DNA of 64,000 bases from Sipunculus nudus (Eukaryota > Annelida > Sipuncula > Golfingiida > Sipunculidae): assembly GCA_026874595.1 (NCBI GenBank), contig CM049312.1, positions 67,736,929-67,800,928 of the forward strand. Direction: 5' to 3'. Made by a program: the position numbers and the translations under genes. Positions 25,796-37,044 of the stretch are shown here, piece after piece. Positions within the stretch are counted from its first letter, which is position 1. Every line of letters starts with the position of its first letter. The notes beneath the pieces are model-generated. The model was not told where the DNA came from. It saw only the letters and a list, made by a program, of their open reading frames with translations, and did not search any database.

Positions 25796-25831
25796 ATATA
25801 TATATATATATATAATATATATATATATATG
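25796..25831. repeat. (TA)n microsatellite
   Basis: A TA-repeat tract ending in GTGTGTG. Confidence 0.85.
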
Positions 25832-25999
25832 TGTGTGTTTTGTTAACAAAGGTCTTATTATTTTTATTAAGTGTACGAATGCATGTGTGCAGCCATTCTG
25901 TTAATTTTTTAAAAGAACCTGGACGTTCACATCTAATGACTACTATTCAATTAAATCAATTTAAATATTCAATATTAAATTCAATCAATTATTCAAGAG

Positions 26000-26410
26000 A
26001 GAGAGAGAGAGAGGGGGGGGGGGGGGGATTTTTGTGTTTTTGGAGCAATTTTTAATATAAAGTTTCGAAGTGTTGTCTTAACATCTTTCTCTCTTAAATA
26101 ACCTATATTAATGCTTGTTAAAATATGTGAACAAACAAAATAAATAAACAAGTGATAATATTAAAGAAACAGACGCAGAACTGGACTCGATTTTCATAAC
26201 ATCGGAATATGAAGAAGGCGATCTTAGACCCCCCCCCCCCGCTCTTAACAAACGACCCTTTTTTTAAGACAAATCTTATGCATGACGGGGGGAGGGGGGT
26301 TTGGGGGTCGAGACCCCTCCCACCTGCTGTCAACCAACGACCTTTTTTAAGATAATTTTATGCATGACACCACTTGACCCCTCCCTGCAAAAATTCCTGG
26401 ATCCGCGCCT
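26000..26410. repeat. Poly-G/poly-C rich repeat remnant (GGATCC-type, family E)
   Basis: It contains (GA)n followed by a long G run (about 26013-26027), a C run (about 26230-26240) and the sequence TTCCTGGATCCGCGCCTC near 26393. A related arrangement recurs at about 41045-41240 (GTGGATCCTGAGGAGGGGTC ... AAATCCTGGATCCCC). No gene is seen. Confidence 0.4.
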
Positions 26411-27246
26411 CTTACAGGCCGAAACATAATTTTTTAGTGAACCCTCTAACTTTCAAAGTATGCATATTGTTTTCCTCTTATTTGAAACACTAATTGTTTC
26501 CACCAAGTTCTTTGAAGAGTTAGTTCGCAAACTGGTGACCTTCACCTGGATCTTCAAGGTCAAATCAGCATGAATAGAAATTATTTGTGAACACCTATAC
26601 TTTAAAACAACTCAGTATTCTTTCATGAAATTCGACCCTTTAAATGTTTCTACCAAAATCTCGCAAGTGTTAAAAAAAACTGGTGACTTTGATCATCTTC
26701 AAGGTCAAAACAGCCGGAATGGGTATTTTTTAAAATGCTCTGTCTTTTGAAGAAGCATGTAATTTTTTTCATCATATTTGGGGATTGGAGGTCCATAGGG
26801 TGGGGAGACATATAATATATATCTCTTTTTTTTTCTTTTGCATTGTCAAAACAACCGAATTCTAGTTTGAAATGCTTTTAACACTTGATCTTTGTTGATT
26901 CCTCCAATAGCTTGTAATTTCATTATTATTGTATTTGGTTCTGTGTATTTTTGTCAGCGTATACTGCTTTCACGTCTTTTTATTTTTTCATCTGCATTAT
27001 TTTATTAAGTTTATATCTTGAAATAGGATTTGTATTACACCTCTTAATTTTCTGTTTCCACATGTAAGATGTAGCTTGTATAATATTACAAGTATTGTAC
27101 GCCATTATTTTGATTTTTCTCTCGTATAACTGTTCCAGTTCACTGAGGGTGTAGAAAAAATACATTTTGTTTCTTATACCGTGAATATATCTGATCCCTG
27201 TGTGATACCATTCTTTGTAAAATAAACGACTGAGTTTTTAATTTTG

Positions 27247-27541
27247 ATGACTTGGTGACTTACAAAAATCCTATGGATTAACACATATTATGGCTTTACC
27301 ACCTGATTTACATTCTCATAAAAATTCACGCATATTTAATGAGGTCAGAGGTCACCACACATTGGAGGTACCTTGGTGACTTACAAAAATCGTTTGGATT
27401 TACATGAACCTCATTTTACATATAAACCAATAGACTTTCTCACCTGATTTACATTCCCATCAAAATTCACGCATATTTAATGAGGTCAGAGGTCACCAGA
27501 TACACGAAGAGCGTATTATCCACGTTTGCGGTTATCTTGTT
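27247..27541 (-). mobile_element. Family C dispersed element, copy 1, with internal tandem units
   Basis: Read on the - strand it starts AACAAG (27541 downward). It holds two tandem units of about 120-170 bp, each with GTGACCTCTGACCTCATTAA and ATGCGTGAATTTT. Further copies lie at about 41405-41821 and 48445-48860 in the same orientation. A 96-codon frame on the + strand (27480..27770) runs out of the repeat and is not a gene. The AACAAG start matches families A and F. Confidence 0.65.
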
Positions 27542-27999
27542 CTATATTAATTATCCTCACATCTACCAGCGAGTGAACAGTACGTTGATCATGGTGACAG
27601 ATCCGTGTGCCTTAGACAAATGCGGCAGAAAACCCACAGGACCAGAGCCTTGTTCCATTTGGGTTCGAGAAAAAGTTTCTTTATGTTCTTTTCTTATTGA
27701 AAGCAGGAAGTGTGTAAAAACTATAAAATATATATATCAATCAAATCTAATCGTAAAAGAATTCTTATAATCAAGATACAAGCGCATTTTAAATGTAACG
27801 GAGGTGGTTTTATTCATTACAAATACTTTCTTCCGAGTAGCAAACGGATAGTGGTAAAAAGCGCTTGATGACTGAAATTTCAATAGAAATATGATCATTG
27901 TGACCTTATTTCAACTGCAAATCAGATTCTGTCTAGACCAGCATATGAGAAATTACAGGAGAAAAAAAAACATTACATTACGACGGCCAGATAACTGGA

Positions 28000-28283
28000 A
28001 AATGGGCAGTCGACAAGCGACTACACAGAGGCATAAGTAAAGTTAGGCATTGGATATTTCTTACATGAATAGAAATTTGTGGCATCAAAATTAAACGCCT
28101 CATATATGTGCAATTTTCTCCAAAAACAGATCGACAGATTGATACGAGATTAAACTCATTGTAGGTGGCCCAAGCAGTCTTGTATACAAGATAAACCTTT
28201 CCTAGATCTATTGACATGCAAATTTGACAGGTAGATACATCAAACCACTCCAGAGAAAAAGGCAATATATTCTACGAAATAAA
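28000..28283 (+). mobile_element. Family B element, copy 1, 5' part (split by family A insertion)
   Basis: It begins with a small hairpin, AGTCG-ACAAG-CGACT (28008..28022), which corresponds to AGTTG-ACAAG-CAACT at the start of family B copy 2 (60871..60885). It then has GTAGGTGGC and CATGCAAATTTGACAGG-like units. It stops at TCTACGAAATAAA, where family A copy 1 begins, and resumes at 31453. Confidence 0.7.
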
Positions 28284-31200
28284 AACAAGGGACCCATGGG
28301 TCACGGCGCTCAGCTGATCGTGATTGGACTATAAATGTTTCTCAACTGTGATACTATATCGAGTCGATAAAGCTTACGTATATCATGTACATGTTGGGCT
28401 GTTATAAAGGAATGTAATGTAATATGTGAGTAAATGATAAATGAAATTACCTGACTGATGGATTAATAGAGTCAAATAAAGTGGTTCATTTTTTATTTAT
28501 TTAGGAGGGGTTGTAAATTGTGATATATTTGAGCAAATATGAATGCAATGACAGCAGTAATAAGCAGTAGTAGAATGATGATAAGGCTATTTGTTGAAGG
28601 ATCTAAAGTGTATGGTAGTCTGCAAGCGTTCAATTTGACAGATATGATGTTATGATTAACTATTCTGATGAAGTGATTTATGAATAAGTGACTGTATGAC
28701 ACAATATCTCTTTAGTTTGACAAGGTACATTATTGTGATGCCCACTATGTCTACATATTACACAATATTGACATAATTTCTGGCATGTACATAGGTACCT
28801 ATGGACGAATAGTTATACAAAATATTAAAGTATGAATATATCTGATTAATCTTGTTCTTGCTTACTGAGGCTGACTTTGGGATGAGGTTCGGAGAAGGGA
28901 AAAGTGAGGGCAGCACGAAGGTGGATGTAGAAATATTCTATTGTAATGTTTTTCATTTATATAAGAATATGAAAAACTAAGAGGAAAGGGGCCCTCCTAC
29001 TTGGTTATAGTAAAGTTCTAAATAAATGATTGCAAACTAATACTTTGACAAGACTGTCATGAAGAAAAACAGTAAAAGTTTTGAGATACTGTGTTGCATA
29101 CGAAAATTTACAGATGCACAGGCAAGTGGACAGAATGGACTTATACCTTTATTTCACTTTCAACAGAATAATGCATTTAAGTTTATATATAATCCTATTT
29201 TTTTAAGCAGATCCACTTTTTCCATTAAGAAGTTTTTATCTGAATCATTTTTTTATTTACAGGTTTATAAATTTTTTATTAAAAAACCTGAAAATATAAG
29301 TTAAAATATTAGAATTGTTGCAAAAGTTGCAATCATTATATATACAGAGTAAAAAACATTGGGTCATATTATGCATACACATATATTTTATTATTTTTAA
29401 ATCATAAATGTTTAAACTGATTAAAAAAAAAAAATAATGCCACAACATGGCATCTACAAGAATATTACTTGAATCACTATTTAAAAGTTTTGCACATTGG
29501 AGTTTTCAGGACATGCTTAATTTTATTCACCAAAATAAAATAAAAGTAAATTTGATAAAATAGAACATCTTTTCAAATAAAGTATACACACTGTTGGTTG
29601 AATGAGGGACAAACAATATCACTGTGCTAATTACTATCCCAGTTTTAATTAATTACTGGAATTAATAGTCAATTTCACACCTGGTGAAGTTTTTACTCTT
29701 CTGAAGTAAGGAATTACTTATCTCATGAACATCCACACTTTCACAGCAATACACCACTTTGTGGACACAATTAAATGTACACTTTAATCATTGTAACCCT
29801 GGTGGTTCAATACAAACTCTAAAATGTAGCATGTCCAAGAATAAAATAAAATACAGAAAAATTCTAACATTCATCTAGTTTATGCACCAGCTGGGGGGGG
29901 GGGGGGGGGGGATGAGTGCATGGCAGAGGGGAAGCCTGCTAGTAGTGGCCAAGCTGGGCCAAGGTAAGCTGCCTGGGGTGGGTTACATAATGCAAGTGAA
30001 GGCTGTACTACTAGGTGGGCTAGATGTAAACAACACTTGACATGGTGTATGAAAACATGAATAAAAGCTATTCATTCCAATCAATTTCTTTTGAAAATTC
30101 AGATTTAAAAGATTAAATCCTTATGCATTTATGCTGGGAAAATTAAATCAACAGTGCCAAAGTTGGACAAAATTTAAGGTATTGATTTTTTATTTATGCT
30201 AATAACTTGAAAAATTTGCAAAATTCAGATCTAATTTTGGGTAAACAATTGAATCTTGATTAAATAAAGTTATATTCCTGAAAAAAAGTCTCTAGGTTCA
30301 GCAATTCTCATGTTAGGTGGGTAAATATATTTCCTGATTTTTAAAAAAAATGCATTCTGTTTTGGCCCATAACTTCAAAATAATACCCAATACTGACCTA
30401 ATTTTTGGTATGTTCATAGAAAATGTATAAAAGAATGTGAATACTAAATACAATCAAAAACAGATCAGTGGTTTGTATATTAGGCAGCCTTGAAGTGTAA
30501 CAATGGCTTTTTTTATGGAAAACAGAGTTTTTTTTCCCATAATATCTCGAAGGAACAAAGTCCTAATGACCCAATTTTGGTATGGTAGGAGATTTTTGGG
30601 ACATCTAAAAATATGTCAATAGCCTGGGGAGCATAGAGATGTGCACTGAATGACAGTGTCATCAAAGTTGACTGCTTGACAATGTAAGGGAAAACAACAA
30701 GAGCCTCCAAAAAAATTCAATAACTAGCCTAATTTTGCAGCTTTTATTTTCAAATTACAGATTTTAACAGATTAAATCCTTATGTATACATGGTGTGAAA
30801 ATTAAATCCACAGTACTTACAGGAAAAAAACGTGCCATGGCCAAAATTTAAGGTACCAATTTTATATTTTTGCCAATATTTAAAAAAAATTTAACAAAAT
30901 TTGATCTAATTTTTGGTATACAATTAAATTTTGATTAATTAAAGTTGTATTACTGGAAAAAAAGTCCCTACCTTTAACACTTTTGGTCTTAAGTGACCAA
31001 ATATCTTCCTGATTTTTTTATAAAGTCCATTATGTTTGGGCCCATAACTTTTTTAAATTATATAATACTGACTTAATATCTGGCATGTACATAGGAACTA
31101 TATAGAGGAATATTTATGGTAAATATGAAGAAAACCAGATGAGTGGTTTTGATATAAGGCAGTTCTGAAGTGTGAAAATAGATTTCTAATAATAAATTGA

Positions 31201-31355
31201 GGTTTTTCCTTAATATCTCAAAGGAACGAAGTCCTATTGACCCAATTTTTGGCATGGTAGGAGATTATGGGAACATCTAACTGTATGCCGAAATTCAGAT
31301 TCGTAGGTCAAACGGTGTCGAAACGTGCCAGTCTTACGGACGGACATCCAGACGG

Positions 31356-31390
<35 letters not shown>

Positions 31391-31452
31391 GACGGACGAC
31401 GGACAATGGACCATGACTATAGCTCAGATGACATATAGTCAGCTGAGCTAAA
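28284..31452 (+). mobile_element. Family A element, copy 1: 3.2 kb Helentron-like (HINE) non-autonomous element
   Basis: It starts AACAAGGGACCCATGGGTCA (with a palindromic GACCCATGGGTC) and ends CTAAAAA. Just inside the 5' end is GCTCAGCTGA (28308..28317), whose exact reverse complement TCAGCTGAGC lies at 31439..31448. The 3' end forms a 13 bp hairpin with one mismatch (31420..31432 with 31438..31450, loop ATATA). Before it lies a GACG-type microsatellite (about 31330-31400). The core has internal repeats of about 700 bp (the TTTTTCC-TAATATCT segments near 30530 and 31200). Subterminal inverted repeats, a core of repeats, a microsatellite and a 3' hairpin are the layout known for Helentron-derived HINEs and bivalve pearl elements. 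There is no ORF of note and a 19-base G run at 29893..29911. Confidence 0.75.
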
Positions 31453-32650
31453 AATGTAGGTGGCGCCTATTTTATTGTCTATGATCGATCAAAGCTATGA
31501 GAAAACGATTGTAGGTGGCGCCACCAGGCTTGTGTACATGATGAAAGTACCCAAAATTTGTTGACATGTGAAATTTCACATGTGAAATTAAACATTTCTT
31601 GATATAAATGTATGAACGTATGTTACTAATACGTGATATAGGTGGTGCCACTAGTCTGGTGAAGGGGAATTCTACCCTAGACGAATGAACATGCAAAATT
31701 TCACGCCGAGAAAGTAAACCACTACCAAGAAATAAGCATTAATGTATTCTACAAAATAAACGGAACAGCAGATGGCGCCACCTGTCTGGTCGACATTAAA
31801 GCTATCCAAAACGGATAAACATGATCATTTCAGGCTGATACATCCATTCCTGAGATATAAGCGGTTTTCACCCAAAGCAAACGGACGGATGGACGCCATG
31901 TAAAACAACTGCAGATGGCGTCACCAGTCTCGAGTAAGAGATGCACGTCTCCAAGACCTCTGGATAAGCATAATTTCAGGCCAATACGGCAAACCACTCA
32001 TGAGAAAAGGGCATCAATGTATCTACGAAACGTTGAAGGTAAGTGGCGCCACTTGTCTGGTATATGCGAAGACTCTCCAAGATGGATTGACATGCAAAAT
32101 TTCAGACCAATACATTGAACCACTCATGAGATAGGAGTGATTTTCACCTTAGGCATACACATGGATGGATGCCGGGCAAATACGATAACAGAATTTGCCA
32201 CCAGTCTTGAGTACGAGATGGAGGCATCGACTCTATGGATATACACAGTTTCAGAACAATACATTGAACCAATCACTAAGACGAACAATTGGCAAACACA
32301 TGGCTGGACGCCACACGAAACGATTGTAGGTGGCGCCAACAGTTTCGAGTAGGAGATAGAGGTATAAAAGACCTATGGACATGCGAAATTTCAGCCCAAT
32401 GATTGAGCCACTCCTGAGAAATTGGCTTTTATCACTAGGACACCTAGATTCATACTGCGCGAAAAGGATTGCTGGTGGCACTCAAGTCTTTCTTGTCAGC
32501 TGTTCACATGTGACCGAATAACTATATACTGGGGTTTGGTAAGATCGGTCCAAGGTTCTCAGAGATGTTCTCTGGAAACGAACACGGCGGGGGCGGAACC
32601 CGCGTGAAAACATAGTATCTGCAAAACTCTTTTATTGGCGGGTTCAATAA
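31453..32650 (+). mobile_element. Family B element, copy 1, 3' part
   Basis: It continues the element interrupted at 28283. Several units of roughly 130-190 bp are each built round GGTGGCGCCACC or variants (about 31461, 31513, 31641, 31768, 31915, 32043, 32331). A conserved palindrome GTTCACATGTGAC lies near 32503, and the end is GCAAAACTC...TTGGCGGGTTCAATAATAATT. The end and units match family B copy 2 (60857-61955). Short open frames on both strands are chance readings of the repeat. Confidence 0.7.
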
Positions 32651-33720
32651 TAATTTAGATGGAAAACTGACATCTATTATAACCCAAAACAAAAAAATAT
32701 AAAAAATACATTTATTGCATATTTGTTGATGGTTTATTTGCATAAATTTTTCGATAATACATGCAACTTAATACTCTTTTGTAGCAGTAACTAAATGTAT
32801 CGATAATACAATGACATAACATGCAATAATCCCATGAAGCAGACACAACTTGTTTTACATAAGAGTTAAACACCCGTTATCTGGAGTCTGACTTAGTTGG
32901 TTCCTCATTGGGACGATTACATAGATTCTTCTCAATCTCAGTTTTCATTTCGAGCAAAAAATATCCGTGTTTGTATAGCGGAAATCATCCCAGAAGAAAG
33001 GTTCCCAAGTAAATAATGATCTCCTTCTCTTAAACCGTACAAGTCGTACAAGTTTTAGGCATGTTTTCCTTTACAGTTATTTAACGTATCAACGTTCTTT
33101 TTTAAATGGCATGTAACTGGTGCGTATTCTGCGTGAATCAAGCCCGTCTCTGTTGTACAGAATAACTATGACGGGTTCATGTAGTCCGGTTACATATTGG
33201 AGCCATTACAGTCCTCCGACAACAGCCTCCGGCCAGCGTCACAGCGCCTTTACATCTTGAATGGAGGGTCGCATTTAATATCACGATGAATTATATTCCT
33301 CATTATTAACAATGCTTAATGACCTGCAGGTACTTAATCACTCATTTTAAACCAAACCAATATTTGGATATGTTTGTGTACTTTCTAACAACAACAAACA
33401 TGTGCGAGAAAAATTCCGTTTTGACTCAGTAAAATGATTAATCCCCCTGCATGTTTGTTGAATTTATTTCTAGTCTGACTTCATGAACACAATAAAGCGT
33501 GCCTCATGGGTTAATGGACAATAGCAAACTTGTTCGCCATACAAAAATTGACCTATTACCATAAAGATGTATTTACACTTTGGGTTGTAAACTCATGTCC
33601 ATTCTTGTGTTACCTCATCTCTCGTAGTTCAATGTTAAGATTATGGACTGTTTACCATCCACCCTTCCGCCAGAAGCCGTTTTTACTCAAAACGAATCCC
33701 TTCTGTTTGGGCATTTTGGG
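32651..33720. other. Non-coding stretch without recognised content
   Basis: I find no exon, RNA gene or clear repeat. The base composition is ordinary for the window. Confidence 0.3.
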
Positions 33721-33724
33721 CAGG

Positions 33725-34016
33725 GGCGTCAATATGGGGGGGGGGGGGGGGATGGGGGTTAATTTCTGGCAAGGGAGGGATGGTCAATGTAATGTAATCA
33801 TCCCCCCCCCCCCCTTTCAGAGAATAATATTTATATATTTCAAATAAAATATATAAATAAATAGAATTGTAGACTTTTGTTACATTTATGAGGTTGCTAT
33901 GAAATATTTATACCTAAATGGTTAAGAATTTACATATACCTTATTTTGTAAAACCTTATACTTAATTGATATATATTTGCTATATTGTCGCACATACAAT
34001 AAAAGGTGTGTGTGTG

Positions 34017-34062
<46 letters not shown>

Positions 34063-34184
34063 TGTTTTATCCGAATATTGAATTCCTCCGACGCCTGTCA
34101 CCCCCCCCCCCCCCTCCCCCACCCTTGCCAGTCATCTCCCCTCCCTGCGAGTCATCCCCCCACCCTTAAAGATAAATTGACGCC
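33725..34184. mobile_element. Imperfect inverted-repeat element with poly-G/poly-C arms
   Basis: GGCGTCAAT at 33725..33733 is matched by ATTGACGCC at 34176..34184. Inside, CTGGCAAGGG (left) faces CCCTTGCCAG (right), and runs of 10-15 G or C lie on both arms. The centre is a (TA)n tract (about 34018-34060). It looks like a degenerate foldback element; target duplications are not clear. Confidence 0.45.
34018..34060. repeat. (TA)n microsatellite
   Basis: A TA repeat preceded by (TG)n on the + strand. It produces a low-complexity open frame on each strand. Confidence 0.85.
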
Positions 34185-34914
34185 AATGACTATGGGACGA
34201 CCGGGACAAACTTTAATGCGTATGCTTGCAAAATATTACTGATTCCGTGAAGTGCTTTCCACGAAACACCCATGTTTTTGTAAAATGCCTTGAAACAATT
34301 CTTTTCCAACATATTTGAACGGACAACATTACCCTCTTAACTACATGTATACCTACGCCATCTGTGTATTTAGAAGCCGCGATACACAGTAAGAGTCAGA
34401 TTGTGACGCCCACAAAACCTAAACAGTAGAGTCGTACTCTAATTGTGAGTCCGGTTCTGTGCAGTGCGTTTACCATCGTATTGATGGAACAGGGTGGATG
34501 ACTGTTAGAGCGCGTTCTCGCCTATGGCTTGTGCCAGGACTCAAGTACAGTCGTACCACTGTAACTAGCCAACTGAGTTCAGCTGAACAGAGTTCCACCA
34601 GAACAAATATGAACTAAAAATGACATATATTGGTCTAAAGTTGCTAGTATTCAGGTCAGTTCAAATGAATCATTTTATCTTCACTAATTCCTGACACCCC
34701 CCCCCCTTTCCCCCGTTTTGATACAAACTATTGTTGAAAGTAAAGTGTATGTTTATACTTTACCTTCTATCTACACCAGAGAAGAAAAGTCAGATTCAAA
34801 GAAAAAAAAATCAAGGGTTTTTCTCTTAATTCTATAAACCATAAACATACACGGATCTCTGTTGAATGTCAAATGATATTAAATCCAGTTTAGGCTCTGT
34901 CGTATAAACAGAGG

Positions 34915-35221
34915 CACAGGCCACTGCCTTCATTTATCTTGCGGATGGAGCGCATAAAATTTGTAGACGCTGCACTTGTTCTGTATCTTTGTTGCCCGTC
35001 CTAGTAGAGCTGGCGTGATTGTTTCCGCCAGCGATGTGCAAGTGTAACATCCTCACAGCTGTGAGTGTCCTAGTGGCTGGACAACTGTTTACCAACGCGA
35101 CTGTTTCAGCCTGCGAGGTGCATGTATTACATCTCAGCTGGGTGGGCCAGTAGGTTAGCAGCGTCTACCGTTTGTATGCCCCCCCCCCCGTCCAGTGGAT
35201 AAATGGAGGCAGTGGCCTGTG
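34915..35221. mobile_element. 307 bp MITE with 24 bp TIRs (one mismatch)
   Basis: The 24-base left end (34915..34938, starting CACAGGCCACTGCC) is the reverse complement of 35198..35221 except for one base. Between them lie two imperfect tandem units of about 80 bp (each with TGTTTC, CAGC-TGCGAGGTGCA-like and CATC segments, near 35010-35075 and 35095-35160) and a run of C (about 35179-35189). I could not see a clear target duplication, so the superfamily is undetermined. Confidence 0.65.
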
Positions 35222-36574
35222 GCACTCTATATACTACAGAGCCACAACTGGGTCTACAATGATATAATCCGGACTGTTCCTAATTAGTGCCGAAATCGGA
35301 CACAAGATGGTTACACCAGTGCATTATTAGCTTAAGATATACACAACCCTGTATACCATATAACATCACATCTTTTAACCTAATATATAATGAGCTGGTA
35401 GTAGAATATACCTGTTATAAAAGTAAAATACTTGATTGGTGTATTTAAATACACACACAACATATTAACATAAGTTATCCCAGTGAAAGACCTAAAACTC
35501 ACATGTACATAGCTTTGGCCTTAAAATACATGCGTTTCATTAAACACTGTTGTCATGGTTGGTGTGCATGAGCCCGGCCAGCTCGGGTTATAGCTATCAA
35601 GTTATCAATTTTCTAATAATTTTAGCCCGTTTTGCTGCCTTTTTCAAATATACTTGTAGGACTGTATTTTGCACTAAATTATCTGAACATCGACCTGGGG
35701 TCAATGATGATTTTTCAATTCTGATCAATTACAGAAATCAGTTTTTATGAAAATTCAGTTTGATGTGTTGAGAAGGGTATTAATTCCAATCCAATTCATT
35801 TTTTTTTTCAATTCCAATTACATTTACTATTTTAAAAAAAGTTGCAGTCTTTTGAATAGAGGAAATTCCATTGCCACATTTATTGATACAAAAAAAAAAC
35901 TAAAACTGAGGTAAAGCAGCATTTTATCAGCATTTTTATTTCATAAAAGCTGAAATTAAACTGGAATTAAAATATCTGAAATGTCACTTAGTCTTTCCTA
36001 TATAGTTAAAAAAACTAAGCAAGCAAACATATGATTTTAAATCAAATACTAGTATACCAACTTATAATAATAACTGAGATATAAGGCACTTTGGTAAGTT
36101 CTCCATCTCTTCATAAGACCATGGACACATATATGCAACATAACATACACAAATGTTACCATTTTACAAGTTTCCATAAAAATGTAAAACATTTTATCAG
36201 TTTTAGCTGCACAGTAAGAGTGATCACAAACATAAACAATGTGAAACAGGAAATCTTCTCTTCATATATAGAACTTTCAAGCCAGTGTATTTGTATATAC
36301 ATCAAGATTAATCATGTGTAAAGCTCATTACATTCACTGGTATATTAAAAATACAATACTAATTATACAATATCATTAGAATGCAGTATACAAAACTGCA
36401 AGATCACACAGTTTCAGAAATTTAAAATTTGAGATCATATTTTTTTTCACACTTATCATGTACAATTCTATAAAAAGTCAATTTACTAGATTTACTAGAC
36501 CCCTGACTAGCATTGACTAAGTCAGCATGTCACTACAGATTGTTGATGGGTTTTTTTTTTTCTAAGAATCCCAT
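35222..36574. other. Non-coding AT-rich stretch
   Basis: No supported gene. Short open frames (35550..35750, 36091..36321) show no domain and no splice or paralogue support. Confidence 0.3.
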
Positions 36575-36951
36575 TTTGCCTCTGCTGGGAGGGTATGTGT
36601 TCATTCCCGAATTTCCCATTCCTCTGTGTGTGTTTGTGTGTGTTTCTTCATGGCATAACTCAAGCAATCTTGAACAGAATATCATGCAATTTTCAGGCGT
36701 TTCTGGAAAGGGCCTAAGAAGAATCAATCAGATTTTGGTGTTGATCCAGCATCTTTTCTGGATTCTGGAGCGTTACCAAGGAATATTCACAAATGTACAG
36801 TCACTTAAGCACAAATGAACCTAGGATTATGGGCCAAAAAATAAGTGAATGCACAGAAGGTCCCGCCTGATCAGTGTTGCCCAGTCAGCTGTTCAAGTCA
36901 CACTTCCAAAGTGGAGGCATATGTATTCACTGGGGTGCACATTTCTAGCTT
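36575..36951 (+). repeat. Family D dispersed repeat, copy 1
   Basis: A repeat of about 375 bp, starting TTGCCTCTGCTGGGAGGGTA and ending GGAGGC...CATTTCTAG. Related copies lie at 49081..49420 and 50914..51202 in the same orientation. All three share CACAACATAACTC-like, ATTTTGGTG-GGATC-like and ACAAATGTA-GGTCA-like blocks. The open frames on both strands across it are not genes. Confidence 0.65.
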
Positions 36952-37044
36952 TATAAATAATTGTTGTATGTAATTTTACTTGTGATGTAAGTTGTAAATC
37001 TGGACAAATTTACATAAAATAACATTACCATACAGCTGTATAAT

